A stretch of DNA of 64,000 nucleotides from Streptomyces caeruleatus. Lineage in GTDB: Bacteria > Actinomycetota > Actinomycetes > Streptomycetales > Streptomycetaceae. The position numbers and the translations under genes were made by a program. Shown one piece after another: positions 1-6,202 of the stretch (position 1 is its first letter; every line of letters starts with the position of its first letter). The stretch spans positions 491,861-555,860 of the forward strand of contig NZ_KQ948926.1 of the NCBI RefSeq assembly GCF_001514235.1, written 5' to 3'. Under the pieces are notes generated by a model. That model saw nothing but the letters and a program-made list of their open reading frames with translations. It did no database searches and was not told the DNA's origin.

Positions 1-134
1 CTCGCTCACACGCTGGGTTCTCCAAGGGATGCCAGCCCCGCCCACCGTCCTGCACAAGGCCAGGACAAACATCCATCAGGCCGGTGGTACCAGGGACGCT
101 ATAGCGCGCCCCTGGACCCCGCCCAGCGTGGCAA

Positions 135-204
135 CCTCACGCGCGAATGCGAGTTTCGTCGTAGCTGATGTCCGTGCGCGCGTGAGGTCACCACGCACGT
201 GACC
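135..204. repeat. Two adjoining inverted repeats
   Basis: An 11-bp arm (CCTCACGCGCG, 135-145) is matched by its exact complement at 177-187, leaving a 31-nt loop. The second arm runs directly into another inverted repeat, GGTCAC (186-191) with GTGACC (199-204). No T-tract follows on either strand, so this is not a standard terminator. The stretch 1-134 shows nothing else I can support. The repeats lie beside the tRNA-like gene and could be a protein-binding site, an element end or a cruciform. Confidence 0.55.
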
Positions 205-281
205 TGCACCTTTCCCTCGTCGAGGGGTACTGATTCGGCCGCCCGCCATGCGCCGGCGAACGCTCGTCCAGGGCGCCGCAG

Positions 282-399
282 TCCCCTTGCCCGGACTCGA
301 ACCGGGGTCTCTCCCGGGCGCTGCGGTGGTCTCGCGCGCCAGCGACGTTAAGTCGCCTCAAGGAGCAAGGAGGCTCTTCCTGACTGAGCTACAAGGGGA
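282..399 (-). tRNA. Aberrant tRNA-like gene (anticodon ambiguous)
   Basis: Read on the minus strand, both ends are textbook tRNA. A 7-bp acceptor stem CCCCTTG/CAAGGGG (398-392 with 289-283) is followed by T8, A9, the D-stem GCTC/GAGC with A14, G18G19 and A21, and the 3' side has a T-arm CCCGG-TTCGAGT-CCGGG and discriminator A; CCA is not encoded. The middle is abnormal, with about 67 nt between the D-arm and T-arm. It holds a tandem 7-mer (CTCCTTG twice, 372-359), a hairpin GGCGA-CTTAACG-TCGCT that would present anticodon UAA (Leu), and a second hairpin GGCGC...GCGCC. It may be a degenerate tRNA, a tRNA with an insertion, or a non-canonical tRNA. Confidence 0.45.
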
Positions 400-599
400 T
401 GGTGCCCGTGTCCGGGTTCGGACCGGATGGCAGCCGACGCGGCCGTTGGATGTTCGCGATTCGACTGCGGTTCACGGGCCCTCCATCGGTCAACGAGAGA
501 CCCTGGTTGGGGATCGCCCACCAGGACCACCGACAGAGGAAGTGGAACCCGCTCCGACCGGAGATGGGGGGAAGGGGATCATCCGGCCAGAGCGGGGGC
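400..599. other. Intergenic, nothing recognised
   Basis: This lies between the 3' end of the five-gene minus-strand chain and the tRNA-like gene. No reading frame here looks like a protein, and I see no clear terminator or promoter. Confidence 0.4.
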
Positions 600-776
600 C
601 TACGGGGACCTGGTGCCACTCACGATGGCCGACACGATGACGGTGACTGCGGACCCCCAGATCACCAGAAGCAGCACCCCGCCCCAGAAAGGGCCGTCGG
701 CGCTGAAGCGCCAGGTTCGTAACCGGCGATGGGTACCGGTCGTCCGGTAGTCGAGTTGCGGAGGCCACTTGGTCAT
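600..776 (-). CDS. Small single-pass membrane protein (58 aa)
   Basis: This gene starts MTKWPPQLDY and has a basic, Arg-rich N-terminal 25 residues followed by one clear hydrophobic segment of about 20 residues (WGGVLLLVIWGSAVTVIVSA), then a short tail. The start ATG overlaps the stop of the upstream gene in the form ATGA, which argues for translational coupling and decides the start. The family is not recognised. It is the last gene of a chain of five tiny minus-strand genes, so it may anchor the product of that module to the membrane; that role is inference only. Confidence 0.6.
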   Translation of the reverse strand: MTKWPPQLDYRTTGTHRRLRTWRFSADGPFWGGVLLLVIWGSAVTVIVSAIVSGTRSP

Positions 777-1003
777 CGCTCAGCCGCCTTTCCTGAGGTC
801 TGCGCGGAGGCCGCGCGTTGCGTCCGCCGGTCGTCCGGGTGGCCATGGATCATGTGTGCGTGTGCGGCACGCACGACGTTGCCCGCTGCCTGCGGATCAC
901 CCAGCAGAACGGCCGCCCCCAGCACCTCGCGGAGCCCTGCACACAGCGGGCAGCTTTGGGGGTCCACCAAGCCAGGGCGAGGGGTCTTCAGGTCAGTGGT
1001 CAC
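773..1003 (-). CDS. Small hypothetical protein with CPLC motif (76 aa)
   Basis: The product begins MTTDLKTPRPGLVDPQ and carries a CPLC pair (residues about 18-21), a hydrophobic helix and a His-rich stretch (AAHAHMIHGH) that could bind a metal. The GTG at 1003 is chosen because it overlaps the previous stop as GTGA and has a GGGAG ribosome-binding site 8 nt upstream; a GTG at 1012 is also in frame. It is fourth in the five-gene overlapping chain. I do not recognise the family. Confidence 0.6.
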   Translation of the reverse strand: MTTDLKTPRPGLVDPQSCPLCAGLREVLGAAVLLGDPQAAGNVVRAAHAHMIHGHPDDRRTQRAASAQTSGKAAER

Positions 1004-1473
1004 GCGCACCACTCCCAGGTGTGGCGGCCACGATGAGCGTCAGGCAGCCAACACAGCGCGTCAGACAACGGGACCCCTCCATCCGACGAGCGGAATGACT
1101 GGCAGTAGGTGATGGGCCGAACCTTGATGTCGCCGCCCTCCCACGTGACCCACACGGCCCCGTCGAACAACTCCCGCAAACGCGCGGTGTGCTCCCCGTG
1201 CTCGTGCTGGCCGAGTTCACATGTGGCCGAGTCCGGCAACGGCGCCTCATCGGGCAACCCGCCCGGGAAGTCCAGAGCCGTCGCACGCATCCCTTCGGAC
1301 ACATCCAGGCACTCACCGCACGTCATCACTCCCCCTCTCTCTTTGCATCGCTCGCAGTCCGGGAAGCGGCACGGCGGAAGCGATCCGGGCGGGAAAGAGA
1401 CGACGCCGGAACCCTGGTCCACTGCCCCGCCGTACTTCACCCACCAGCCTCGCGAGCCGTCCTCACCAGTCAC
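1000..1473 (-). CDS. Cys/His-rich hypothetical protein (157 aa)
   Basis: This is the largest product of the chain. It has clustered potential metal ligands: C-x4-C-x2-C around residues 35-43, CGEC near 52-55, CELGQHEHGEH near 85-95, and further CWLPDAH and WCA toward the C-terminus. A conserved-looking core (GMRATALDFPGGLPDEAPLP) suggests a real family. The GTG start overlaps the upstream stop as GTGA; an internal start at the MTCGEC segment is possible. The function is unknown; a structural zinc-binding protein is the most I can infer. Confidence 0.62.
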   Translation of the reverse strand: MTGEDGSRGWWVKYGGAVDQGSGVVSFPPGSLPPCRFPDCERCKERGGVMTCGECLDVSEGMRATALDFPGGLPDEAPLPDSATCELGQHEHGEHTARLRELFDGAVWVTWEGGDIKVRPITYCQSFRSSDGGVPLSDALCWLPDAHRGRHTWEWCA

Positions 1474-1628
1474 TTCCGCCTCAGCTCTGCCAAGTGCGCC
1501 TCAATCCGCGCCCCGAGCCTCTCCACCTCGGCGGCCAGCCCTTCCTGAGTCGGCTGTCCCTGCGACGCCTCAGACTTCCCTTGCGGATCAGTCGGCGCCG
1601 CCGCCGGAGACTCCGCGCCCGAGCTCAC
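1470..1628 (-). CDS. Very small hydrophilic protein (52 aa)
   Basis: The product starts MSSGAESPAAAP, has a Pro/Gln/Ser-rich N-terminal half of low complexity, and ends in a short amphipathic helix (LAAEVERLGARIEAHLAELR) that looks able to form a coiled coil. Its GTG start overlaps the stop of the gene before it as GTGA, and its TGA stop overlaps the next GTG in the same way. A GTG 6 nt upstream is an alternative start. No family is recognised. The double overlap is the main support. Confidence 0.5.
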   Translation of the reverse strand: MSSGAESPAAAPTDPQGKSEASQGQPTQEGLAAEVERLGARIEAHLAELRRK

Positions 1629-1795
1629 AGACACCGCCTCAATGCAGCCTCAACATCACGCAGTTGAAGGGCAGTTGGCGCCGCATAACCACTACGAGGC
1701 ACCCATGCCGGGGCGAGCCGCCAAAACTCCCGCCTGAGCCCTTCCCGCTCCGCCACATCGTCAGCCAGGGGCGGAGCCGACCACTGATCAGACAC
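1625..1795 (-). CDS. Small hypothetical protein, first gene of the overlapping chain (56 aa)
   Basis: The start GTG at 1795 (MSDQWSAPPLADDV) is chosen for its AGAGGAA ribosome-binding site 7 nt upstream; the frame stays open further upstream to 1828. The product is charged, with an Arg/Leu-rich C-terminal helix (LQLRDVEAALRRCL) and no membrane segment. It heads the minus-strand chain of five genes and faces the WhiJ-like regulator across a 79-bp gap, so the two units probably share a control region. Function unknown. Confidence 0.5.
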   Translation of the reverse strand: MSDQWSAPPLADDVAEREGLRREFWRLAPAWVPRSGYAAPTALQLRDVEAALRRCL

Positions 1796-1874
1796 GACTG
1801 TTCCTCTCCGTAGCGCCTCCACTACCAAGCAGGTTCAGCGTGGCCCGGTCCGGGGAACCGTTCAACTTGTTGGA
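1796..1874. promoter_or_regulatory. Divergent control region between small-gene chain and whiJ-like gene
   Basis: This 79-bp gap separates the two divergent units. It contains GTTCAAC-type words (about 1861-1867), and related TTGAAC/GTTGAAC words recur just inside the regulator gene. These could be operator half-sites for the regulator, but no clean palindrome is visible. Confidence 0.3.
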
Positions 1875-2738
1875 ATGGAACGGAAGGATCGTGAACAGCC
1901 CTTGAACCGCAACGAGTTGAACCCGGACGCCTCACCCCAGGCGGCCTACGGGGCGCGTTTACGCAGCCTGCGAGAAGCACGCGGCTGGACTCAGGAGGAT
2001 CTTGCCGAGCAGACGGAATATTCCAGTGTGCATATTTCAGCCGTTGAAAACGGTCGGAAGCCTCCAACCCTCCGTTTCTCGCGTAGCGCGGACGGAGCCT
2101 TCGGTATCGAGGGCACGGCAGACTCGTTCGAGCGCGAGTATCGCGAGATCAAACACGGCAGCCTGTTGGAAGGTTTCCCGGAGTACGTCGGGTACGAGGG
2201 CAGGGCAGTAGAGATCCGGTTGTTTGAGATCGGTCTGATCCCTGGCCTGTTGCAGACGCCGGAGTACGCGCGGACCGTCGCGGACGGTGACGTACAGCGA
2301 GGGGCTATCACTCCCGAACAAGCTGAGGAGCGTGTCTCCTTCCTTGCCGAGAGGCAAGCAGCCCTAGTACGACCTCGACCACCCATGGTGCTTGTGGTGA
2401 TGGATGAAAGCTGTCTCCGCCATGAAGTCGGTAGTGCCGAGGTCAGGGAAGGCCAACTCCGACGCCTGATCGAAGTTGCTTCCCTCCCCAACTGGGTGCT
2501 TCAAGTGGCACCCTTCGACATAGGAGCACGGCGACCGTTCAACCTGCCGGTCAACCTCCTGACTCTGGCTGACCGATCCGTTGTCGCGTATGCCGAGTCC
2601 CAGGCGCGGGGGCGCCTGGAGCGCGAAGGCACCGCCGTGTTCCCCATGATGACGGCATACCATCAGTTGCAGGCCGAGGCGTTGTCGCAGGCAACGTCTG
2701 TGGCCATGATCGAGAAGTTGCGAAAGGGCATCCCGTGA
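1875..2738 (+). CDS. WhiJ-like XRE-family regulator (HTH + DUF5753)
   Basis: An N-terminal Xre-type helix-turn-helix (residues about 28-75; LRSLREARGWTQEDLAEQT...ISAVENGRKPP) is followed by the DUF5753 ligand/partner-binding domain with its typical signatures (HGSLLEGFPEYV, IPGLLQTPEYAR). It matches the WhiJ family of Streptomyces, whose members occur next to DUF397 proteins and act in development. The gene overlaps the DUF397 gene by GTGA. A second Arg-Ser spelling (RFSRSADGAF) in the domain linker looks slightly degenerate. The ATG at 1875 has only a weak ribosome-binding site; a TTG a few codons later is possible. Confidence 0.85.
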   Translation: MERKDREQPLNRNELNPDASPQAAYGARLRSLREARGWTQEDLAEQTEYSSVHISAVENGRKPPTLRFSRSADGAFGIEGTADSFEREYREIKHGSLLEGFPEYVGYEGRAVEIRLFEIGLIPGLLQTPEYARTVADGDVQRGAITPEQAEERVSFLAERQAALVRPRPPMVLVVMDESCLRHEVGSAEVREGQLRRLIEVASLPNWVLQVAPFDIGARRPFNLPVNLLTLADRSVVAYAESQARGRLEREGTAVFPMMTAYHQLQAEALSQATSVAMIEKLRKGIP

Positions 2739-2944
2739 CGACCGAGTCCCCCCGCTGGTTCAAGTCCTCGTACAGCAGCAACGGCGGCAATTGCGTCGAG
2801 GTTGCCGCCAACCTTGCCGCCTCGCGCGGCACGGTCCCCGTCCGTGACTCCAAGAACCTGAACGGTCCGGTCGTGGACGTACCCGCCAACGCTTTCGCGT
2901 CGTTCGTGGCGGGCATCAAGACCGGAAAGCTTGGCACCCACTGA
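2735..2944 (+). CDS. DUF397 protein, partner of the WhiJ-like regulator
   Basis: This 69-aa product has the standard DUF397 pattern: WFKSSYSSNGGNCVEVA at the N-terminus, then VPVRDSK and a C-terminal FASFVAGIK helix. BldB and the SCO4542-type proteins belong to this group; they work with an adjacent Xre regulator, in some cases as its antagonist. The GTG start overlaps the regulator stop as GTGA, so the two proteins are probably made in fixed proportion. Confidence 0.88.
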   Translation: MTTESPRWFKSSYSSNGGNCVEVAANLAASRGTVPVRDSKNLNGPVVDVPANAFASFVAGIKTGKLGTH

Positions 2945-2980
2945 GCCCCGTGCAGGCCCGCAAGGGCCAACCAACTACCA

Positions 2981-3010
2981 AGCCCCGTCCGGCACTTGCC
3001 GGGCGGGGCT
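2981..3010 (+). terminator. Intrinsic terminator after the DUF397 gene
   Basis: A 13-bp stem (AGCCCCGTCCGGC / GCCGGGCGGGGCT, one G-U pair) with a 4-nt loop is followed by a T-containing run (TGATTCTTTG). It lies 36 bp past the DUF397 stop. Confidence 0.8.
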
Positions 3011-3080
3011 TGATTCTTTGTTGATGCGACCAGCTACCACGTCAGCCAGGCTTCCAGAGGGGGCACGCGATACAGTGTGG

Positions 3081-3470
3081 TTAACGAGCGCTCCTGGTCA
3101 GGACCGCGTCGTAGGAGTCGTACGGCAGCTTCGCCCGCCAGTCGGGGTCCTTGAGGTCGGCGGTGACGAAGGAGACCCGGTCGTCGTCCGCGAAGGTGCC
3201 CTCGGCGATGGCGAGGAGGGCGGGGTCGAGGTCGACGCCGGTGCTGGTGGCCCCCGGGAACCGGGCGAAGAGCCGGGCCGTGATACTTCCCGTGCCGCAC
3301 GCGAGATCGAGCACGCGCGGGGCGGGGCCGACCAGGGCCTCGACCATGTCGAGCATGATCCGGAAGCGTTCCTCGCGGTCGGGCATGTACCACTCCTGCT
3401 GGCGGTCCCAGCTCTGCTGCCAGGCCGCCCAGTCGGTTCCGGCCGTGGTGGTGATGTCCGTGTCCGTCAT
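3081..3470 (-). pseudogene. 3'-truncated class I SAM-dependent methyltransferase
   Basis: The N-terminal half is intact: ATG at 3470 with a GGAGGGG ribosome-binding site, then the SAM-binding motif VLDLACGTGSITARL, the acidic ribose-binding residue (GVDLD) and motif II (DSYDAVLT). Directly after DAVLT, where relatives continue into a TALHWL-like segment and another 130 or so residues, the frame runs into an unrelated RSAR and a stop. The 130-aa product therefore lacks the C-terminal half of the fold. The break near 3095 probably marks the edge between the accessory DNA (1-3.09 kb) and the conserved chromosome. Probably non-functional. Confidence 0.7.
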
Positions 3471-3570
3471 CGAAACCCCTCCGTCGCGCAACATCACGTA
3501 ATACCCTGGAAGCACGATCAGCTGTTACCGACCGCAACACGACGATAGAACGCCTCCGTAAGGACTACAA

Positions 3571-4200
3571 GTGGAACTGGCCTATTACTCGGATTACGCC
3601 GTACGCCTCGTCAACAGCGAGGACCCGGCCCGGGGCAAGGACTCGCTGACCTCGGTCGAGGCCGTCCGCGATCTGTTCGGCGGCAGCCAGGAGGCGGCCC
3701 GCCGCGCCACCGACGGGGACGTCACCCGCTTCCGCTCGGTGCGCGCGCGGCTCAGGGCGGTCTTCGAGGCGGCCGACCAGGGCGACGAGGCGCTGGCGGT
3801 GAACCTGCTGAACGCGCTCCTTCTGGAGTTCCCGGTGAGCCCGCAGATCTCCGGCCATGACTTCCGGGACGACGACGGCCGCCCCCTGTGGCACATGCAC
3901 CTCGCGGACCACCCGTCCAACGCGACCGCCGGCTACGCGGCCATCGCGGCGATGGGCCTGGCCTTCCACCTCACCGAGTACGGCGTGGACCGCCTGGGCC
4001 TGTGCGAGGCGTCCCCGTGCCGCAACGCCTACCTCGACACGTCCACCAACCGCTCACGGCGCTACTGCTCGGACCGCTGCGCGACCCGCGCCAACGTGGC
4101 CGCCTACCGCGCCCGCAAGCGCCTGGAGGCCGACCGGTCGGCGAAGACGGGCCGCACGGCCGACAGCGCCCAGCGCGCCACCGCGAACGGCGAGCGCTGA
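3571..4200 (+). CDS. CGNR zinc-finger (ABATE domain) regulator
   Basis: The 209-aa protein has an N-terminal ABATE-type region (residues 1-130) and a C-terminal zinc-binding CGNR motif, here LCEASPCRNAYLDTSTNRSRRYCSDRCATRANVAAYR (about 150-185), in which four Cys bind zinc; this family is predicted to bind DNA. The GTG start is preceded by AAGGA. It is divergent from the broken methyltransferase. Its last 97 bp overlap the 3' end of sodX on the other strand. Confidence 0.8.
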   Translation: MELAYYSDYAVRLVNSEDPARGKDSLTSVEAVRDLFGGSQEAARRATDGDVTRFRSVRARLRAVFEAADQGDEALAVNLLNALLLEFPVSPQISGHDFRDDDGRPLWHMHLADHPSNATAGYAAIAAMGLAFHLTEYGVDRLGLCEASPCRNAYLDTSTNRSRRYCSDRCATRANVAAYRARKRLEADRSAKTGRTADSAQRATANGER

Positions 4201-4538
4201 CCCGGCTTGCGCGGCCGGTAGCGCAGCCGGACCCGGCCCAGGATCAGCTCGTCGGGCACGACGCCGTAGTCGGTGCTGTCCCCGCCGGCGTACGCGTTGT
4301 CGCCGAGCACCCACCAGCCGCCCTCGCGCCGCTCCGCCGCCCGCTTGACGACGAGCAGGTCCTGCTGGAAGGGATGCCGCAGCACCACCACGGCCCCCGG
4401 CCTGATCCGACCCCGGTGCCACACCACGAGCAGGTCGCCGTGATAAAGCGTGGGCACCATCGACGGTCCCGTCACCTCGGCCCACCCGAAGGGCTGAGCG
4501 GCCCGCCCGCGCTCGGCGTCCTGCGACAACTCCGGCAT
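4104..4538 (-). CDS. sodX: Nickel superoxide dismutase maturation protease SodX
   Basis: This S26/LexA-like peptidase is expected to cut the N-terminal leader off pro-SodN so that the His of the nickel hook becomes the N-terminus. The 144-aa protein shows the catalytic Ser in VTGPSMVPTL and the catalytic Lys in LLVVKRAAERR, followed by the GDN motif (WVLGDNAYAGGDSTDYG). The ATG at 4538 follows a GGAGGTG ribosome-binding site. It is divergent from sodN, its substrate gene, across 145 bp. The C-terminal 32 codons run antisense through the end of the CGNR gene. Confidence 0.9.
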   Translation of the reverse strand: MPELSQDAERGRAAQPFGWAEVTGPSMVPTLYHGDLLVVWHRGRIRPGAVVVLRHPFQQDLLVVKRAAERREGGWWVLGDNAYAGGDSTDYGVVPDELILGRVRLRYRPRKPGQRSPFAVARWALSAVRPVFADRSASRRLRAR

Positions 4539-4683
4539 CCCCGGCACCTCCCCGGTACTGTCCTCCACCAGTCTCAGTCTGACCCTGGACTTTTGTCCTA
4601 AGCCCATGGGGGCACTCGCGAAAACCCGTCTCGCAGGGAGTAATGTCCAACCTGAGAAGACGATCACGAGGAAGGAATGCTCC

Positions 4684-5079
4684 ATGCTTTCCCGCCTGTT
4701 TGCCCCCAAGGTCAAGGTCAGCGCACACTGCGACCTGCCCTGCGGTGTGTACGACCCGGCCCAGGCCCGCATCGAGGCGGAGTCGGTGAAGGCCGTCCAG
4801 GAAAAGATGGCCGGCAACGACGACCCGCACTTCCAGGCGCGCGCCACCGTCATCAAGGAGCAGCGCGCCGAGCTCGCCAAGCACCACGTCTCGGTGCTCT
4901 GGAGCGACTACTTCAAGCCCCCGCACTTCGAGAAGTACCCGGAGCTGCACCAGCTGGTCAACGACGCCCTGAAGGCCCTCTCGGCCGCCAAGGGCTCGAC
5001 CGACCCGGCCACCGGTCAGAAGGCTCTGGACTACATCGCCCAGATCGACAAGATCTTCTGGGAGACCAAGAAGGCCTGA
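4684..5079 (+). CDS. sodN: Nickel-containing superoxide dismutase
   Basis: The 131-aa proenzyme carries a 14-residue leader (MLSRLFAPKVKVSA) and then the nickel hook HCDLPCGVYDPAQ, where the N-terminal His and two Cys bind Ni after cleavage. The rest is the four-helix bundle of the NiSOD family, and the length is exactly the usual one. It disproportionates superoxide in the cytoplasm. In streptomycetes nickel favours SodN over the iron enzyme SodF. A small RNA probably derives from its 3' UTR. Confidence 0.96.
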   Translation: MLSRLFAPKVKVSAHCDLPCGVYDPAQARIEAESVKAVQEKMAGNDDPHFQARATVIKEQRAELAKHHVSVLWSDYFKPPHFEKYPELHQLVNDALKALSAAKGSTDPATGQKALDYIAQIDKIFWETKKA

Positions 5080-5089
5080 CCCCGGTCAA

Positions 5090-5186
5090 GCCCCCTTGGA
5101 CCCGCGATCTCTTCGATCGCCGCTCCACCTCCCGCACCCGGCCCGCAGGCCGCCGAGAACGGCGGTCGTGACGGTCCGGGTGCGGT
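5090..5186 (+). ncRNA. Possible s-SodF-type small RNA from the sodN 3' UTR
   Basis: In S. coelicolor the sodN mRNA 3' UTR is processed to a roughly 90-nt RNA that pairs with the start of sodF mRNA (recalled). Here the 3' UTR holds a pyrimidine-rich, anti-Shine-Dalgarno-like segment (CTCCACCTCC, about 5123-5132) followed by a strong stem CCGCACCCGG (5132-5141) / CCGGGTGCGG (5176-5185) enclosing a smaller GCCGCC/GGCGGT hairpin. The ends are estimated. Without sodF in the window, pairing could not be tested. Confidence 0.45.
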
Positions 5187-5317
5187 CTGGTTCGAGGGCC
5201 CCGACCAGCGGACTCAAGTCTCCCGCGGGGGGAGACACGAAGGTGGGGTCATGCGTGACGGCACCCTCATCGACTGGGCCGTCACGGCGCTGCGCGCCCG
5301 CGCGGCAGGATGACCGC

Positions 5318-5920
5318 ATGACGGAGAAGAACGGCAGGCGATGGAACCACAACATCCACTACCACCCCCGCATCCTCCGCGCGGTCCCGGGCGGAGCCCA
5401 GCGCGCCCTGGACGTCGGCTGCGGTGAGGGCATGCTCGCCCGCGCGCTGCGGCGGACCGTCCCGCACGTCACCGCCATCGACCTCGACGCGCCCAGCATC
5501 GACCAAGGGCGCCGGTACCCGGACGAGGTCGACTACGTCCTCGGCGACTTCCTCAACCACCCCTTCGAGCCCGCCTCGTTCGACGTCGTCGCGTCGGTGG
5601 CCACGCTGCACCACATGGACGCCGCGACCGGGCTGGCCCGCATGCGCGACCTGCTGCGCCCCGGCGGCGTCCTGGCCGTCGTCGGCCTCGCCCGTGACAC
5701 GCTGCCCCGTGATCTGCCGTACGTGCTCTCCGCCATCGCCGTAGGCGCTGCCCACCGGGCCGTGAAAGGGGAATGGCAGCACCCCTCCCCCGTCGTGTGG
5801 CCGCCGCCGGTGACCTACCCGGAGATGCGCGCACTGGCCGCCGAGATCCTGCCCGGCTCCCGGTACCGCCGTCACATCCTGTGGCGCTACAGCATCATCT
5901 GGCGCAAACCGCGGGACTGA
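5318..5920 (+). CDS. Class I SAM-dependent methyltransferase
   Basis: The 200-aa protein opens with RWNHNIHYHPRIL, then SAM motif I (ALDVGCGEGML), the acidic loop (AIDLDAPSI), motif II (FDVVASVATLHHM) and motif III (LLRPGGVLAVVG). The YRRHILWRYSIIWRKP tail is typical of a Streptomyces subfamily of small-molecule methyltransferases. The substrate is unknown. The ATG at 5318 follows AGGA. A 20-codon open frame (5245-5310) ends on the ribosome-binding site and might act as a leader, though this is weak. Confidence 0.85.
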   Translation: MTEKNGRRWNHNIHYHPRILRAVPGGAQRALDVGCGEGMLARALRRTVPHVTAIDLDAPSIDQGRRYPDEVDYVLGDFLNHPFEPASFDVVASVATLHHMDAATGLARMRDLLRPGGVLAVVGLARDTLPRDLPYVLSAIAVGAAHRAVKGEWQHPSPVVWPPPVTYPEMRALAAEILPGSRYRRHILWRYSIIWRKPRD

Positions 5921-5923
5921 GCA

Positions 5924-5957
5924 CCCGCACGGACCCTTCGATTACGGGTCGTGCGGG
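5924..5957 (+). terminator. Hairpin terminator after the methyltransferase gene
   Basis: The arms CCCGCAC (5924-5930) and GTGCGGG (5951-5957) extend inward with ACCC/GGGT around a bulged G. It begins 4 nt after the stop codon. No strong T-run follows, as is common in Streptomyces. Confidence 0.55.
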
Positions 5958-6092
5958 GCAAATTGGCCACCCGGCTCCCCCACGGTTCCCTGTCTTGGCG
6001 GTGATTGTGTTCACGCACCGGACACTGGCCCCGCATCCTCCATGTCCCGTAAATTCTTGCTGAATTCACAGGGGGAGTGAGCAGCGCTCCGA

Positions 6093-6126
6093 CCCCGTCT
6101 CGGCCCGTGGCCGAGGCGGGGTTTTT
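6093..6126 (+). terminator. Strong intrinsic terminator upstream of the glycosyltransferase gene
   Basis: A stem CCCCGTCTCGGC / GCCGAGGCGGGG with a short loop is followed by TTTTT (6122-6126), the best canonical terminator in the window. It points along the plus strand and lies 77 bp before the next gene, so it either ends a short transcript from the 5960-6090 interval or attenuates the glycosyltransferase message. Confidence 0.85.
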
Positions 6127-6202
6127 CGTGCTCTGCGACGAGCGGGCGAGTGGGGCCCCGACAGGGGACCGGTCACCCGGCGGCCTGGCCGGCCCCCGCC
6201 GG

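Noticed and set aside
282..399. The bldA tRNA-Leu(UAA) gene itself
   Set aside because: A UAA-bearing loop can be drawn, but the arms and total length do not resemble the known bldA tRNA, and the middle is rearranged.
1109..1813. Long plus-strand frames over the small-gene chain (for example 1109-1813)
   Set aside because: They are Pro/Ser/Arg-rich without recognisable motifs and run antisense to five minus-strand frames that share precise start-stop overlaps.
5245..5310. A 20-codon ORF ahead of the methyltransferase at 5318 as a gene of its own
   Set aside because: Too short to judge, with only a loose ribosome-binding site; it is mentioned in the neighbouring gene entry but not called.
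6077..6202. N-terminal extension of the glycosyltransferase from 6077
   Set aside because: The extension would be translated through a perfect intrinsic terminator (6093-6126) and has no family resemblance.
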